A program made the position numbers and the translations under genes. Shown piece after piece: positions 1 through 8,510 of a stretch of DNA of 17,477 nucleotides (within the stretch, counting starts at the first letter, position 1; every line of letters starts with the position of its first letter). The stretch lies in the NCBI GenBank assembly GCA_013003675.1, contig JABDIP010000200.1:1-17477 (forward strand), written 5' to 3'. This DNA comes from Inquilinus sp. GTDB lineage: Bacteria > Pseudomonadota > Alphaproteobacteria > DSM-16000 > Inquilinaceae. The notes beneath the pieces were generated by a model. That model saw only the letters and a program-made list of their open reading frames with translations. It was not told the origin of the DNA and made no database searches.

Positions 1-94
1 TCCTCGCCACGCATAACCGCCTCCGATCCGTCTTTCGACAGAACCAGAGAATCACAACGGCGCAATCTCCGCGAGCGGGTTTTTCAGCAGCCTG

Positions 95-1966
<1,872 letters not shown>

Positions 1967-2031
1967 GGCGGCGGCGTGATAGCACGACGCGCCGGCCGTC
2001 GCTAACCCGCTGATCGCGCAGCGAAGGGTTG

Positions 2032-2060
2032 TTGCCCGATGGGCGCCGCCTGTCTATAAC
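2032..2060 (+). promoter_or_regulatory. Candidate sigma-70 promoter of ndk
   Basis: TTGCCC (2032-2037) and TATAAC (2055-2060) are separated by 17 bases, followed about 40 bases later by the ndk start. The ndk ribosome binding site AAGGAAG (2088-2094) sits 8 bases before the ATG. Just upstream, AACCC-GCTG (2004-2012) can pair with CAGC-GGGTT (2019-2022 and 2026-2030, with a GAA bulge). This dyad abuts the -35 region and also lies in the leader of the divergent ABC-F gene. The call rests on pattern only. Confidence 0.5.
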
Positions 2061-2102
2061 CCCGCGAAAATTCCGACCCGACCCAACAAGGAAGCCCGGT
2101 CC

Positions 2103-2525
2103 ATGGCCCTCGAGCGCACCCTGTCGATCATCAAACCCGACGCCACCCGTCGCAACCTGACCGGCGCGGTGAACGCGCGCCTGGAGAAAGCCGGTCTGCG
2201 CATCGTCGCCCAGAAGCGTATCCGCCTGTCGCGGGAGGACGCGGAGAAGTTCTACGCGGTCCACGCCGCACGGCCGTTTTTCAACGATCTGTGCAGCTTC
2301 ATGACGTCGGGGCCGGTCGTGGTGCAGGTGCTGGAAGGCGAGAACGCGGTCGCCGCCAATCGCGAGGTGATGGGCGCGACGAACCCGGCCGAGGCCGCCG
2401 CCGGTACCATCCGCAAGGATTTCGCCGAGTCGATCGAGGCCAATTCGGTCCACGGCTCCGACAGCGCGGAGAACGCCATCGGCGAGATCGCCTTCTTCTT
2501 CAGGGATGACGAAATCGTCGGCTGA
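2103..2525 (+). CDS. ndk: Nucleoside diphosphate kinase
   Basis: Transfers the gamma-phosphate of ATP to NDPs through a phosphohistidine, balancing the cytoplasmic NTP and dNTP pools. At 140 residues it has the usual length for the family. It starts with the typical ERTLSIIKPDA (4-14), which includes the nucleotide-site lysine (Lys11). The active-site stretch NSVHGSDS (114-121) gives His117 as the phosphorylated residue. RPFF (57-60), ATNPAEA (92-98) and GTIRKDFA (101-108) are the other conserved family blocks. The start is supported by AAGGAAG eight bases upstream. It is a single-gene unit, divergent from the ABC-F gene and convergent with the small oxidase subunit gene. Nothing unusual is seen. 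Confidence 0.98.
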   Translation: MALERTLSIIKPDATRRNLTGAVNARLEKAGLRIVAQKRIRLSREDAEKFYAVHAARPFFNDLCSFMTSGPVVVQVLEGENAVAANREVMGATNPAEAAAGTIRKDFAESIEANSVHGSDSAENAIGEIAFFFRDDEIVG

Positions 2526-2540
2526 GACGCAAGGCGGCCC

Positions 2541-2684
2541 CTACAGCAGGAACAGCGCCATGCCGACCAGGACCACGACCATCAGCAAGACGGCGTAGAA
2601 CGACCGCTTGAGAAACGCCGTATAGGTCGCCTGTTTCTCGCCGAGGAATTCGGGGTCAACCGGACCGTGACTTGTCGTCGCCAT
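2541..2684 (-). CDS. Small aa3-type cytochrome c oxidase subunit IV-like membrane protein
   Basis: A 47-residue protein: a short polar N-terminus with Gly-Pro-Val-Asp-Pro-Glu-Phe followed by Glu-Lys-Gln-Ala-Thr-Tyr, then one hydrophobic helix (about 29-47) running to the C-terminus. This matches the alphaproteobacterial family of single-helix aa3 oxidase subunit IV (Pfam COX4_pro_2 from memory), an accessory subunit of about 45-50 residues. The ATG at 2684 is preferred over the longer open frame up to 2810. GAGGAC lies six bases upstream of it, and the longer version would add an Arg-rich, composition-biased tail. The gene stands apart from any oxidase operon, which is common for this subunit. 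It is convergent with ndk (15 bases between stops) and downstream of purN with its own promoter candidate. The family call is moderately sure because the protein is very short. Confidence 0.75.
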   Translation of the reverse strand: MATTSHGPVDPEFLGEKQATYTAFLKRSFYAVLLMVVVLVGMALFLL

Positions 2685-2738
2685 GCCGTCCTCATGCTCG
2701 CTCGCCTCTCGCCGGACTGCTTGCCGGCACCGAGCTAT

Positions 2739-2768
2739 TGCATAGGGGTGGGAGTGCCTTTCTGACAA
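2739..2768 (-). promoter_or_regulatory. Candidate promoter of the oxidase subunit IV-like gene
   Basis: On the minus strand TTGTCA (2768-2763) matches the -35 consensus at five of six bases. It is followed after 18 bases by TATGCA (2744-2739), or after 17 by CTATGC. The start codon is 55 bases further on. In the same gap CCCGA-CTTTTT (2797-2807) can pair with AAAAAG-TCGGG (2822-2834, two-base bulge) just after the purN stop. It is not a textbook terminator, because the T-rich run lies inside the stem. Confidence 0.4.
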
Positions 2769-2837
2769 GCGGAAAGAACGCCGGCGGCGCGTCCCACCCG
2801 ACTTTTTCAAGGTTTGCGTTAAAAAAGTTTCGGGCGG

Positions 2838-3488
2838 CTAGGGCATCGGGTTGATGGCTACGGTGTCCGGCGCTCTGCCATCGGATATCTCCACCCGCTC
2901 GCCGACGATCGTCAGCCGGCCCTCGGCCAGCAGCCTCAGGGCCAGCGGGTAGCAGCGATGCTCGGCCGTCAGCACCCGCGCGGCCAGGCGCTCCTCGTCG
3001 TCGCCAGGCAGGACCGGCACCGTCGCCTGGACGATGATCGGCCCGCTATCGACCTCGGTGCGGACGAAGTGCACGCTGCAGCCGGTGAAGCGCACGCCGG
3101 CCTCCAGCGCCCGCCGGTGGGTGTCGAGGCCGGCGAAGGCGGGCAGCAGCGAGGGGTGGATGTTGATCATCCGGTCCCGCCAGCGCTCGACGAAGCCCGC
3201 CGTCAGCCGCCGCATGAACCCGGCTAGGCAGATCGCCTCGACTCCGGCGGCGGCGATCTCGGCCTCCATCGCCCGTTCGAAGGCTGCCCGGTCGGCGAAG
3301 GCCGTGTGGTCGACCACCGCCGTCGGGACATCGGCCCGCCGCGCGTGTGCGAGGCCCCCGGCGCCGCGCCGGTTCGACAGGACCAGGGTGATCTCGGCCG
3401 GGTATGCCGGGCTTGCGGCGGCCTCCAGCAGGGCCCGCAGATTGCTGCCCCGGCCGGAGATCAGGACGGCGACGCGCAGGCGTTTCAC
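2838..3488 (-). CDS. purN: Phosphoribosylglycinamide formyltransferase 1
   Basis: Formylates GAR with 10-formyl-THF, the third step of de novo purine synthesis, in the cytoplasm. The protein has 216 residues, normal for PurN. The N-terminus VAVLISGRGSNL (6-17) carries the phosphate-binding GRGSNL loop. INIHPSLLP (109-117) holds the catalytic Asn109 and His111, and EVDSGP (145-150) holds the catalytic Asp147. The start is a GTG at 3488 whose last two bases lie in the purM stop codon (GTGA overlap, 3485-3488), a strong sign of translational coupling in a purM-purN operon. A longer open frame upstream only overlaps purM in another frame and is not used. Nothing is missing. Confidence 0.96.
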   Translation of the reverse strand: MKRLRVAVLISGRGSNLRALLEAAASPAYPAEITLVLSNRRGAGGLAHARRADVPTAVVDHTAFADRAAFERAMEAEIAAAGVEAICLAGFMRRLTAGFVERWRDRMINIHPSLLPAFAGLDTHRRALEAGVRFTGCSVHFVRTEVDSGPIIVQATVPVLPGDDEERLAARVLTAEHRCYPLALRLLAEGRLTIVGERVEISDGRAPDTVAINPMP

Positions 3489-4576
3489 GCGGCGTTCGCC
3501 GCTGCCCGCGACCACAGGGCGTCGGCGCCGTCGATGACCACCCGGGGGCCGCTCGTGGCGACCACCGCGCCGATCTCGAACACGGTCTCGCCGGCATCCC
3601 GCAGCAGCGCGGTTGCCGCCGCCTTGTGCTCGGCGCCGATGACGATGGCCAGGCCGATGCCGCAATTGAAGGTCAGGGCCATATCGGCGGCGTCGAGGCC
3701 GCCGCGCGCCTGCAGCCAGGCGAAGACCGGCTGGAACGGCCAGCGGGCGGCGTCGAGGCGGACACCGAGCCCGTCCGGCAACGCCCGGGGAATGTTTTCC
3801 AGCAGCCCGCCGCCGGTGATGTGGGCGAATGCGTGGACCAGACCGGCCCGGGCCAGCGCCACCATCGCCGGGGAGTAGAGCCGGGTCGGCGTCAGCAACG
3901 CCGCACCCAGGCTCTCGGCCGGCGCGAACGGCGCCGGGTCGCCATAGGCCACGCCGCTGTCCCGCACCACCCGCCGCACCAGGGAGAAGCCGTTGGAGTG
4001 GACGCCACTCGATGGGAGGCCGAGGACCACGTCGCCGGCCGCCACCGCCTCGCCGGTAATCTGCCGGCCGCGCTCCACCGCGCCGACTGCGAAGCCGGCC
4101 AGATCGTAGTCGCCGGCGGCATAGAGGCCCGGCATCTCCGCCGTTTCGCCGCCGATCAGGGCGCAGCCGACGGCGCGACAGGCGGTGCCAATTCCGCGCA
4201 CCACCGATTCGGCGACCGCCGGTTCCAGCTCGCCTGTAGCGAAATAGTCGAGGAAGAACAGCGGCTCCGCCCCTTGCACCGCCAAATCGTTGACGCACAT
4301 CGCCACCAGATCGGTGCCGATCGTATCGTGCCGGCCGGTCTCTATGGCGATGCTCAGCTTGGTGCCGACCCCGTCGGTGGCGGCGACCAGGATCGGGTCC
4401 CGAAAGCCGGCGGCGCGCGGGTCGAACAGGGCGCCAAACCCCCCCAGACCGCCGACCACGCCGGGGCGGCCCGTGTCGCGGGCGGTGCCGGCGATGGCAT
4501 CGACGAAAGCCTTGCCTTTGGCTATATCGACACCGGCTGCCTTATAGGGGTCAGAATCCTTTGCTGGGGTAGGCAT
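3485..4576 (-). CDS. purM: Phosphoribosylformylglycinamidine cyclo-ligase (AIR synthetase)
   Basis: Closes FGAM to aminoimidazole ribonucleotide with ATP, the fifth step of purine synthesis. It has 363 residues with the full set of PurM landmarks: ATDGVGTKL (66-74), GTDLVAMCVNDL (87-98), GGETAEMPG (142-150), GLPSSGVHSNGFSLVR (187-202) and HITGGGLLENIPR (252-264). The N-terminus YKAAGVDIAKG (11-21) is typical and fixes the ATG at 4576. An upstream frame extension to 4771 is Pro/Arg-rich and overlaps the opposite gene. A weak AGAG precedes the start by about seven bases. It is the first gene of a purM-purN pair (four-base overlap). A 13-bp inverted repeat begins nine bases upstream of the start and would fold in the leader of the mRNA. 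Confidence 0.97.
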   Translation of the reverse strand: MPTPAKDSDPYKAAGVDIAKGKAFVDAIAGTARDTGRPGVVGGLGGFGALFDPRAAGFRDPILVAATDGVGTKLSIAIETGRHDTIGTDLVAMCVNDLAVQGAEPLFFLDYFATGELEPAVAESVVRGIGTACRAVGCALIGGETAEMPGLYAAGDYDLAGFAVGAVERGRQITGEAVAAGDVVLGLPSSGVHSNGFSLVRRVVRDSGVAYGDPAPFAPAESLGAALLTPTRLYSPAMVALARAGLVHAFAHITGGGLLENIPRALPDGLGVRLDAARWPFQPVFAWLQARGGLDAADMALTFNCGIGLAIVIGAEHKAAATALLRDAGETVFEIGAVVATSGPRVVIDGADALWSRAAANAA

Positions 4577-4585
4577 GGCAATCTC

Positions 4586-4627
4586 TGGTCGGCGGCCGCA
4601 TCGCCGCGCGGATTCGGCCGCCGACCA
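4586..4627. repeat. 13-bp perfect inverted repeat between purM and the DUF2066 gene
   Basis: TGGTCGGCGGCCG (4586-4598) is the exact reverse complement of CGGCCGCCGACCA (4615-4627), with a 16-base spacer. The element fills most of the 74-bp divergent intergenic region. It starts nine bases before the purM ATG and ends 23 bases before the DUF2066 ATG. It could be an operator dyad, or an RNA hairpin masking purM translation initiation. No T-run follows on either strand, so a simple terminator is unlikely. Confidence 0.8.
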
Positions 4628-4650
4628 TAGCTGATACGGAAGGTTTTGCA

Positions 4651-5805
4651 ATGAATCACCGGACCCTTGGGCTCGCTTGCCTGTTGCTGTTGGCGAGTGT
4701 CGTGAAGGTCCCGGCGCAGGTCGAGGCGCCCGCCCCGGAAACGCCGGTCGAGCCGGCCGCCGCCCCGGCAATCACCGCGCCGGTCAATCCGCGCGACGAA
4801 TTGTTCGTTGTCCGCAACGTGGCCGTCGACGCGACCGGCGATACGGTCAGCGAGGCGCGGGAAACTGCCTTTGCGGATGGTCGTCTGTTCGCGCTCACCC
4901 AACTCCTGGGCCGGATGGCCGTCGATCGCACCCAACTCGGCGAGGACACGCTGACCGACGAGCAGATCACCGGACTGGTCGAAGCCTTCGAGGTGAACAG
5001 CGAGCGGACCACCAGCGGCCGGTACATCGGCAATCTGACCTTCGCATTCGACCCGGCGGCGGTGCGCAACCTGCTGCAGGCCCGGCTGGTGGATTTCACC
5101 GAGGTGGTCAGCAAGCCGGTGCTCGTCGTGCCGGTGTTTCGTTCCCTCCAGGGCGAGCGACTGTGGGACAGCCCGAATCCCTGGCTCGATGCCTGGCTGG
5201 ACTTCTTCGACACCGAGCGTCTGGTGCCGGTGGTGGTGCCATATGGCGACCTCGCCGACGTCGCCGACATCTCGGTCGCCGCGGCGATGACTGGCGACCG
5301 TCCCTCGCTGCGCGCCATCGCCGACCGGTACGCGGCCGGCGACGCCATCGTCGCGATCGCCGAACCCTATGGCGGCGGGCTGACCGTGACCTTGAACCAC
5401 TACGGCGCGCTCGGTGGCGAATCGAGTTCGCTGCTCTATGTGCCGAACGCCGATACGTTGCAGACGCTGCTCGCCGCCGGTGTCGTACAGGCGACCGACA
5501 CGCTGGAAACCGAGTGGCGCGAGCGCAATCGCATCCAGGCGTCGGAAACCAACGTGTTGGCGGTGCTGGTCCCGGTGACGGTGCCGTCGGAATGGTTCCA
5601 GACCCAGTCGCGCCTGTCGCGGGTGCCGACGATCACCGCCACCAAGATCATCAGCCTGTCGCCGACCGAGGCGGTGATGGAGTTCCAGTTCATCGGCAGC
5701 CAGAGCCAGCTCCAGGTCGCCCTGGCGCAGCAGAACCTGTCCCTCGAGGGAGAATACGGCACGCCCAGGCTGTTGCCGACCGACGGCGCGCGGGTGCTGC
5801 CCTGA
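4651..5805 (+). CDS. Exported DUF2066 domain-containing protein
   Basis: A 384-residue protein with a Sec-type signal peptide: basic start, hydrophobic core at about 6-19, probable cleavage near Pro-Ala-Gln (21-23). A Pro/Ala/Glu-rich linker (24-46) follows. The body begins with RDELFVVRNVAVDATGDTVSEAR (49-70 region, quoted in parts: RNVAVDATGD at 55-64, SEARETAF at 67-74), the kind of start seen in DUF2066 proteins, whose function is unknown. It is therefore expected in the periplasm. A Cys at position 10 lies within the hydrophobic core and lacks a lipobox, so I do not call it a lipoprotein. The start is fixed by CGGAAGG (4637-4643), seven bases upstream. It sits between purM and an AI-2E permease with a 193-bp gap to the latter. 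The family call is from memory of sequence and neighbourhood. Confidence 0.8.
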   Translation: MNHRTLGLACLLLLASVVKVPAQVEAPAPETPVEPAAAPAITAPVNPRDELFVVRNVAVDATGDTVSEARETAFADGRLFALTQLLGRMAVDRTQLGEDTLTDEQITGLVEAFEVNSERTTSGRYIGNLTFAFDPAAVRNLLQARLVDFTEVVSKPVLVVPVFRSLQGERLWDSPNPWLDAWLDFFDTERLVPVVVPYGDLADVADISVAAAMTGDRPSLRAIADRYAAGDAIVAIAEPYGGGLTVTLNHYGALGGESSSLLYVPNADTLQTLLAAGVVQATDTLETEWRERNRIQASETNVLAVLVPVTVPSEWFQTQSRLSRVPTITATKIISLSPTEAVMEFQFIGSQSQLQVALAQQNLSLEGEYGTPRLLPTDGARVLP

Positions 5806-5998
5806 CGGCGGCCGCGCGATCCGGCATCAACGCTGGGGCCGGGCACCGGCGATAGCCTGGTGCGACGGTTCCGACGCTTGGGATTCTGCCGTCGGACGCT
5901 AAATCGCACTGGAACCCTAGATTGGTATTCCAATTGAGCCGACGGACGGAGATCATCCGCCGGCTGAATCCGACCACGAGCGACGAAGGGGCGGCGCC

Positions 5999-7141
5999 GT
6001 GACCGCGACCCAACACATGCGATTCTGGCTGGTGGCGCTGGTCGTCACCGGCATGGCGCTCTGGCTGTTGTCGGACGTGCTGTTTCCATTTGTGACCGGC
6101 ATGGCGATCGCCTATCTGCTCGACCCGGTCGCCGACCGGCTCGAGGCGGTTCGGGCGCCGCGCTGGCTGGCGACCACGGTCGTTCTGCTCGGCTTCCTGT
6201 TGATCATCGTCCTCGTCATCCTGATCGTCGCGCCGCTGATCCAGACCCAGGTGGCCGGGCTGATTGCCGCCCTGCCAAGCTACGCCGACGCGGTGGAGGA
6301 GGCGCTGACGCCACTGCTGGAGTCGGTGCGCGCCAACATCTCGGAAAGCGAGTTTCGCGAACTGCGCAGTTCCGCCGGCCAGTATGTCGGCAACGCGCTG
6401 TCGTGGATCGGTGCCGTGCTGGGCGAGATCTGGCGCGGCGGCATGGCGATCCTCGACCTCGTCTCGTTGATGGTCATCACGCCGGTCGTCGCCTTCTACC
6501 TGCTGCGCGACTGGGACCGGCTGACCGCCAAGGTCGACGAGATGGTGCCGCGCCCCTATCGTGAGACAATCCGCAAGCTGGCGACCGAGGTCGATACGAC
6601 CCTGGCCAAGTTCATTCGCGGCCAGGGTACGGTCTGCCTGATCCTCGGCATCTTCTATGCGGTCGGGCTGACGGCCGCCGGGCTCAATTTCGGCCTGCTG
6701 GTCGGCTTCGGCGCCGGCCTCATCTCGTTCATCCCCTATGTCGGTTCGATCGCCGGCTTCATCGCCGCCATGGGCATCGCCCTGTTCCAGTTCGACAGCG
6801 TGACCATGTGGCTGGTGGTCGCCGGCATCTTCGTTGTCGGACAGGCGATCGAGGGTAATTTCCTGACCCCCAAGCTGGTCGGCGAATCGGTCGGGCTGCA
6901 CCCGGTCTGGGTGATGTTCGCGCTGCTCGCCGGCGCCAGCCTGTTCGGCTTCACCGGCGTCATGCTGGCGGTGCCGGTGGCGGCGGTGATCGGCGTGCTG
7001 GTGCGCTTCTTCATCGGCCAATACCAGGTCAGCCACTATTTCCTCGGCGCCGCCACTCCGCCGTCCAAGCGGACGCCGGCAACACGCCGCCGCAAGACGC
7101 CGGCCAGGAATCCGGAGGAGGGCGGCAGCGCCGCCGACTAG
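5999..7141 (+). CDS. AI-2E family transporter (PerM-like membrane permease)
   Basis: A 380-residue inner-membrane protein with about seven or eight helices (roughly 10-25, 28-42, 58-80, 145-168, 208-230, 232-256, 266-288, 302-340) and a soluble segment between the third and fourth (about 85-143). Diagnostic family motifs are FYLLRDW (166-172), FIRGQG (205-210), FIPYVGS (244-250) and NFLTPKLVGESVGLHPVW (287-304). The family is named for AI-2 export, but many members do other things, including cation/proton exchange, so the substrate is open. The tail (351-380) is basic then acidic and probably cytosolic. The start is GTG with AAGGGG (5986-5991) seven bases upstream; an in-frame ATG at 6017 is less well placed. 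It ends four bases before hdaA. The 193-bp leader contains a small hairpin, ATTGG-TATT-CCAAT (5921-5934), of unknown role. Confidence 0.92.
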   Translation: MTATQHMRFWLVALVVTGMALWLLSDVLFPFVTGMAIAYLLDPVADRLEAVRAPRWLATTVVLLGFLLIIVLVILIVAPLIQTQVAGLIAALPSYADAVEEALTPLLESVRANISESEFRELRSSAGQYVGNALSWIGAVLGEIWRGGMAILDLVSLMVITPVVAFYLLRDWDRLTAKVDEMVPRPYRETIRKLATEVDTTLAKFIRGQGTVCLILGIFYAVGLTAAGLNFGLLVGFGAGLISFIPYVGSIAGFIAAMGIALFQFDSVTMWLVVAGIFVVGQAIEGNFLTPKLVGESVGLHPVWVMFALLAGASLFGFTGVMLAVPVAAVIGVLVRFFIGQYQVSHYFLGAATPPSKRTPATRRRKTPARNPEEGGSAAD

Positions 7142-7145
7142 ACCG

Positions 7146-7826
7146 ATGTCGCGGCAGCTTCCGCTCGATCTCGGCCATCGGCCGGCGATGGGCATGGACG
7201 ATTTCCTGATCGCCGACAGCAACCGCGACGCCGTCGCCTGGCTCGACCGCTGGCCGGCTTGGCCCGGCCCGGCCCTGGTGCTGCACGGTGCCGCCGGCTG
7301 TGGCAAGACGCATCTGGCCCATGTCTGGCGGGCGGCCAGCGGCGCGGCGCTGGTCGCCGGCACCGATCTGGCGGCGGCCGACCCGCCGGCGTTGCTGGCC
7401 GGGGTCCGCGCGATCGCCGTCGACAATTCCGACCGGCTGAGCGGTGCCGCGGCCGAGGAGGTTTTGCTGCATCTGGTCAACCTGGTCGCGGAGACCGGCT
7501 GCCATCTGCTGCTGACCGGCGCCACCGCGCCGGCCCGCTGGCCATTCGCGCTGCCCGACCTGACCTCGCGGTTGCGCGCCATGCCGGCGGTCGCCGTCGG
7601 GGCGCCGGACGACGGGCTGCTCTCGGCCGTGCTGGTGAAACTTTTCGCCGATCGCCAACTCGCCGCGACGGCGGAAGTCGTCGCCTATCTGGTGCCCCGC
7701 ATGGAGCGCAGCTTCGCCGCCGCCCGCCGCCTCGTCGCGGCGCTTGACGCCGCCAGCCTCTCCCGCCGCCGCCCGGTGACGGTGCCGCTGGCGCGCTCGG
7801 TGCTGGAGGGTCTCGGTGAAGCGTAG
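7146..7826 (+). CDS. hdaA: DnaA regulatory inactivator, HdaA-type
   Basis: A 226-residue AAA+ protein homologous to the ATPase part of DnaA. Hda/HdaA proteins bind the DNA polymerase sliding clamp and stimulate hydrolysis of DnaA-bound ATP, preventing re-initiation. The N-terminal RQLPLDL (3-9) fits the clamp-binding motif. Walker A is GAAGCGKTH (48-56, Lys54). The Walker B-like stretch AIAVDNSD (89-96) has the Asp-Asn form also found in Hda. PDLTSRL (137-143) is the box VII region, with Arg142 as the likely arginine finger. There is no DnaA domain IV DNA-binding region, which separates it from DnaA. The gene follows the permease by four bases and is probably translated from the same mRNA. 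This permease-hdaA pairing seems common in alphaproteobacteria (from memory). Confidence 0.9.
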   Translation: MSRQLPLDLGHRPAMGMDDFLIADSNRDAVAWLDRWPAWPGPALVLHGAAGCGKTHLAHVWRAASGAALVAGTDLAAADPPALLAGVRAIAVDNSDRLSGAAAEEVLLHLVNLVAETGCHLLLTGATAPARWPFALPDLTSRLRAMPAVAVGAPDDGLLSAVLVKLFADRQLAATAEVVAYLVPRMERSFAAARRLVAALDAASLSRRRPVTVPLARSVLEGLGEA

Positions 7827-7839
7827 GCTGTCGGCCGAC

Positions 7840-8355
7840 TCACACCAGCGTCTTGGGCGTCGCGAAGTCGGTCAGGGTGCCGGACGCCGTGCCGATATCG
7901 CGCCAATGCTCGAGCGGGAGTGTGATCGCCGCCAACGCCGCCGTGGGGAATTTCGATGCCAGGGCGCTCAGCAGATCAGTCGGTCCGTCTTTGGCCAGAT
8001 GCATCGCCAGCGCCTGCATGTCTGGATTGTGTCCGACCACCATCAACGAGTCGACCGCGTCTGCCACCTTCGCCAGCCGGGCCAGTATGCCGCCGGCTCC
8101 GGCCAGATAGAGCCGGCGGTCGATCTCAATCGGCGGCGTTTCCGGCCATTGGCTGGCGGCCAGGTCCAGGGTCCGCCGGGCGCGGACGGCGCTGGAGCAG
8201 AGGATCGCGTCCGGGGGCGGGTCGCATCGTGCGATGTAGCGGCCGATCACCAGCGCGGCGCGCTCGCCGCGCGGTGCCAGGGCGCGGTCGTGGTCGTCCT
8301 GGCCCGGCAATGACCAGTCGGACTTGGCATGGCGCAGGAGATAGAGAGTCTTCAT
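7840..8355 (-). CDS. SixA-like histidine phosphatase family protein
   Basis: A 171-residue cytoplasmic protein of the histidine phosphatase superfamily, the COG2062 branch that contains SixA. LYLLRHAKSDW (4-14) carries the Arg8-His9 core, with His9 as the expected phospho-acceptor. SSAVRARRT (54-62) supplies the second arginine, and VVGHNPD (106-112) supplies the second catalytic His109. SixA removes phosphate from phosphohistidine in signalling or PTS proteins; the substrate here is unknown. The ATG at 8355 is preferred: GGAG (8368-8365) stands nine bases upstream, whereas the TTG at 8370 overlaps that site. It is divergent from ppk across 155 bases that hold regulatory-looking repeats, and convergent with hdaA (13-bp gap). 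Adjacency to ppk suggests, without proving, a link to phosphate metabolism. Confidence 0.9.
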   Translation of the reverse strand: MKTLYLLRHAKSDWSLPGQDDHDRALAPRGERAALVIGRYIARCDPPPDAILCSSAVRARRTLDLAASQWPETPPIEIDRRLYLAGAGGILARLAKVADAVDSLMVVGHNPDMQALAMHLAKDGPTDLLSALASKFPTAALAAITLPLEHWRDIGTASGTLTDFATPKTLV

Positions 8356-8368
8356 CGCCGTCCGCTCC

Positions 8369-8396
8369 AAATAGGCCGCTCACCGGCCGACTATTT
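8369..8396 (-). repeat. Hairpin in the leader of the phosphatase gene
   Basis: AAATA-GGCCG (8369-8378) pairs with CGGCC (8384-8388) and TATTT (8392-8396), with a five-base loop and a three-base bulge on one side. It overlaps the outer base of the phosphatase ribosome binding site. It could affect translation or be part of a protein-binding dyad. There is no functional evidence. Confidence 0.5.
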
Positions 8397-8401
8397 GCCG
8401 G

Positions 8402-8436
8402 CTGTCATGACACATGTCATGGAAGCAATATATAAC
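8402..8436 (+). promoter_or_regulatory. Pho-box-like repeat and -10 element upstream of ppk
   Basis: CTGTCAT (8402-8408) and ATGTCAT (8414-8420) form a near-direct repeat, followed exactly 10 bases later by TATAAC (8431-8436). PhoB-dependent promoters carry CTGTCAT-type repeats about 10 bp upstream of the -10 in place of a -35. Here the repeat spacing is 12 rather than the canonical 11 bases. The same stretch also reads as dyads: TGTCATGACA (8403-8412) and CATGACA-CA-TGTCATG (8406-8421). The ppk GTG follows about 75 bases after the -10, with GAGG (8500-8503) as ribosome binding site. Confidence 0.5.
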
Positions 8437-8510
8437 GATTGCAAGGATGTCGTGGTTGGTCCCCAGAGCCGACCAATCCCGACTGAGACACCCAAAAACG
8501 AGGTCCAACC

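Noticed and set aside
3486..4298. Upstream extension of purN to 4298
   Set aside because: It is Arg/Gly-rich and reads purM out of frame. The GTG at 3488 forms the GTGA overlap with purM and begins the conserved PurN start.
4577..4771. N-terminal extension of purM
   Set aside because: It adds 65 low-complexity residues that run into the divergent DUF2066 gene. PurM proteins begin near the Tyr-Lys-Ala-Ala-Gly-Val-Asp motif.
5690..7582. A 630-codon open frame on the minus strand
   Set aside because: It lies opposite the DUF2066, permease and hdaA genes, all of which have clear motifs. Its Asp/Gln/Arg-rich content is typical of a shadow frame.
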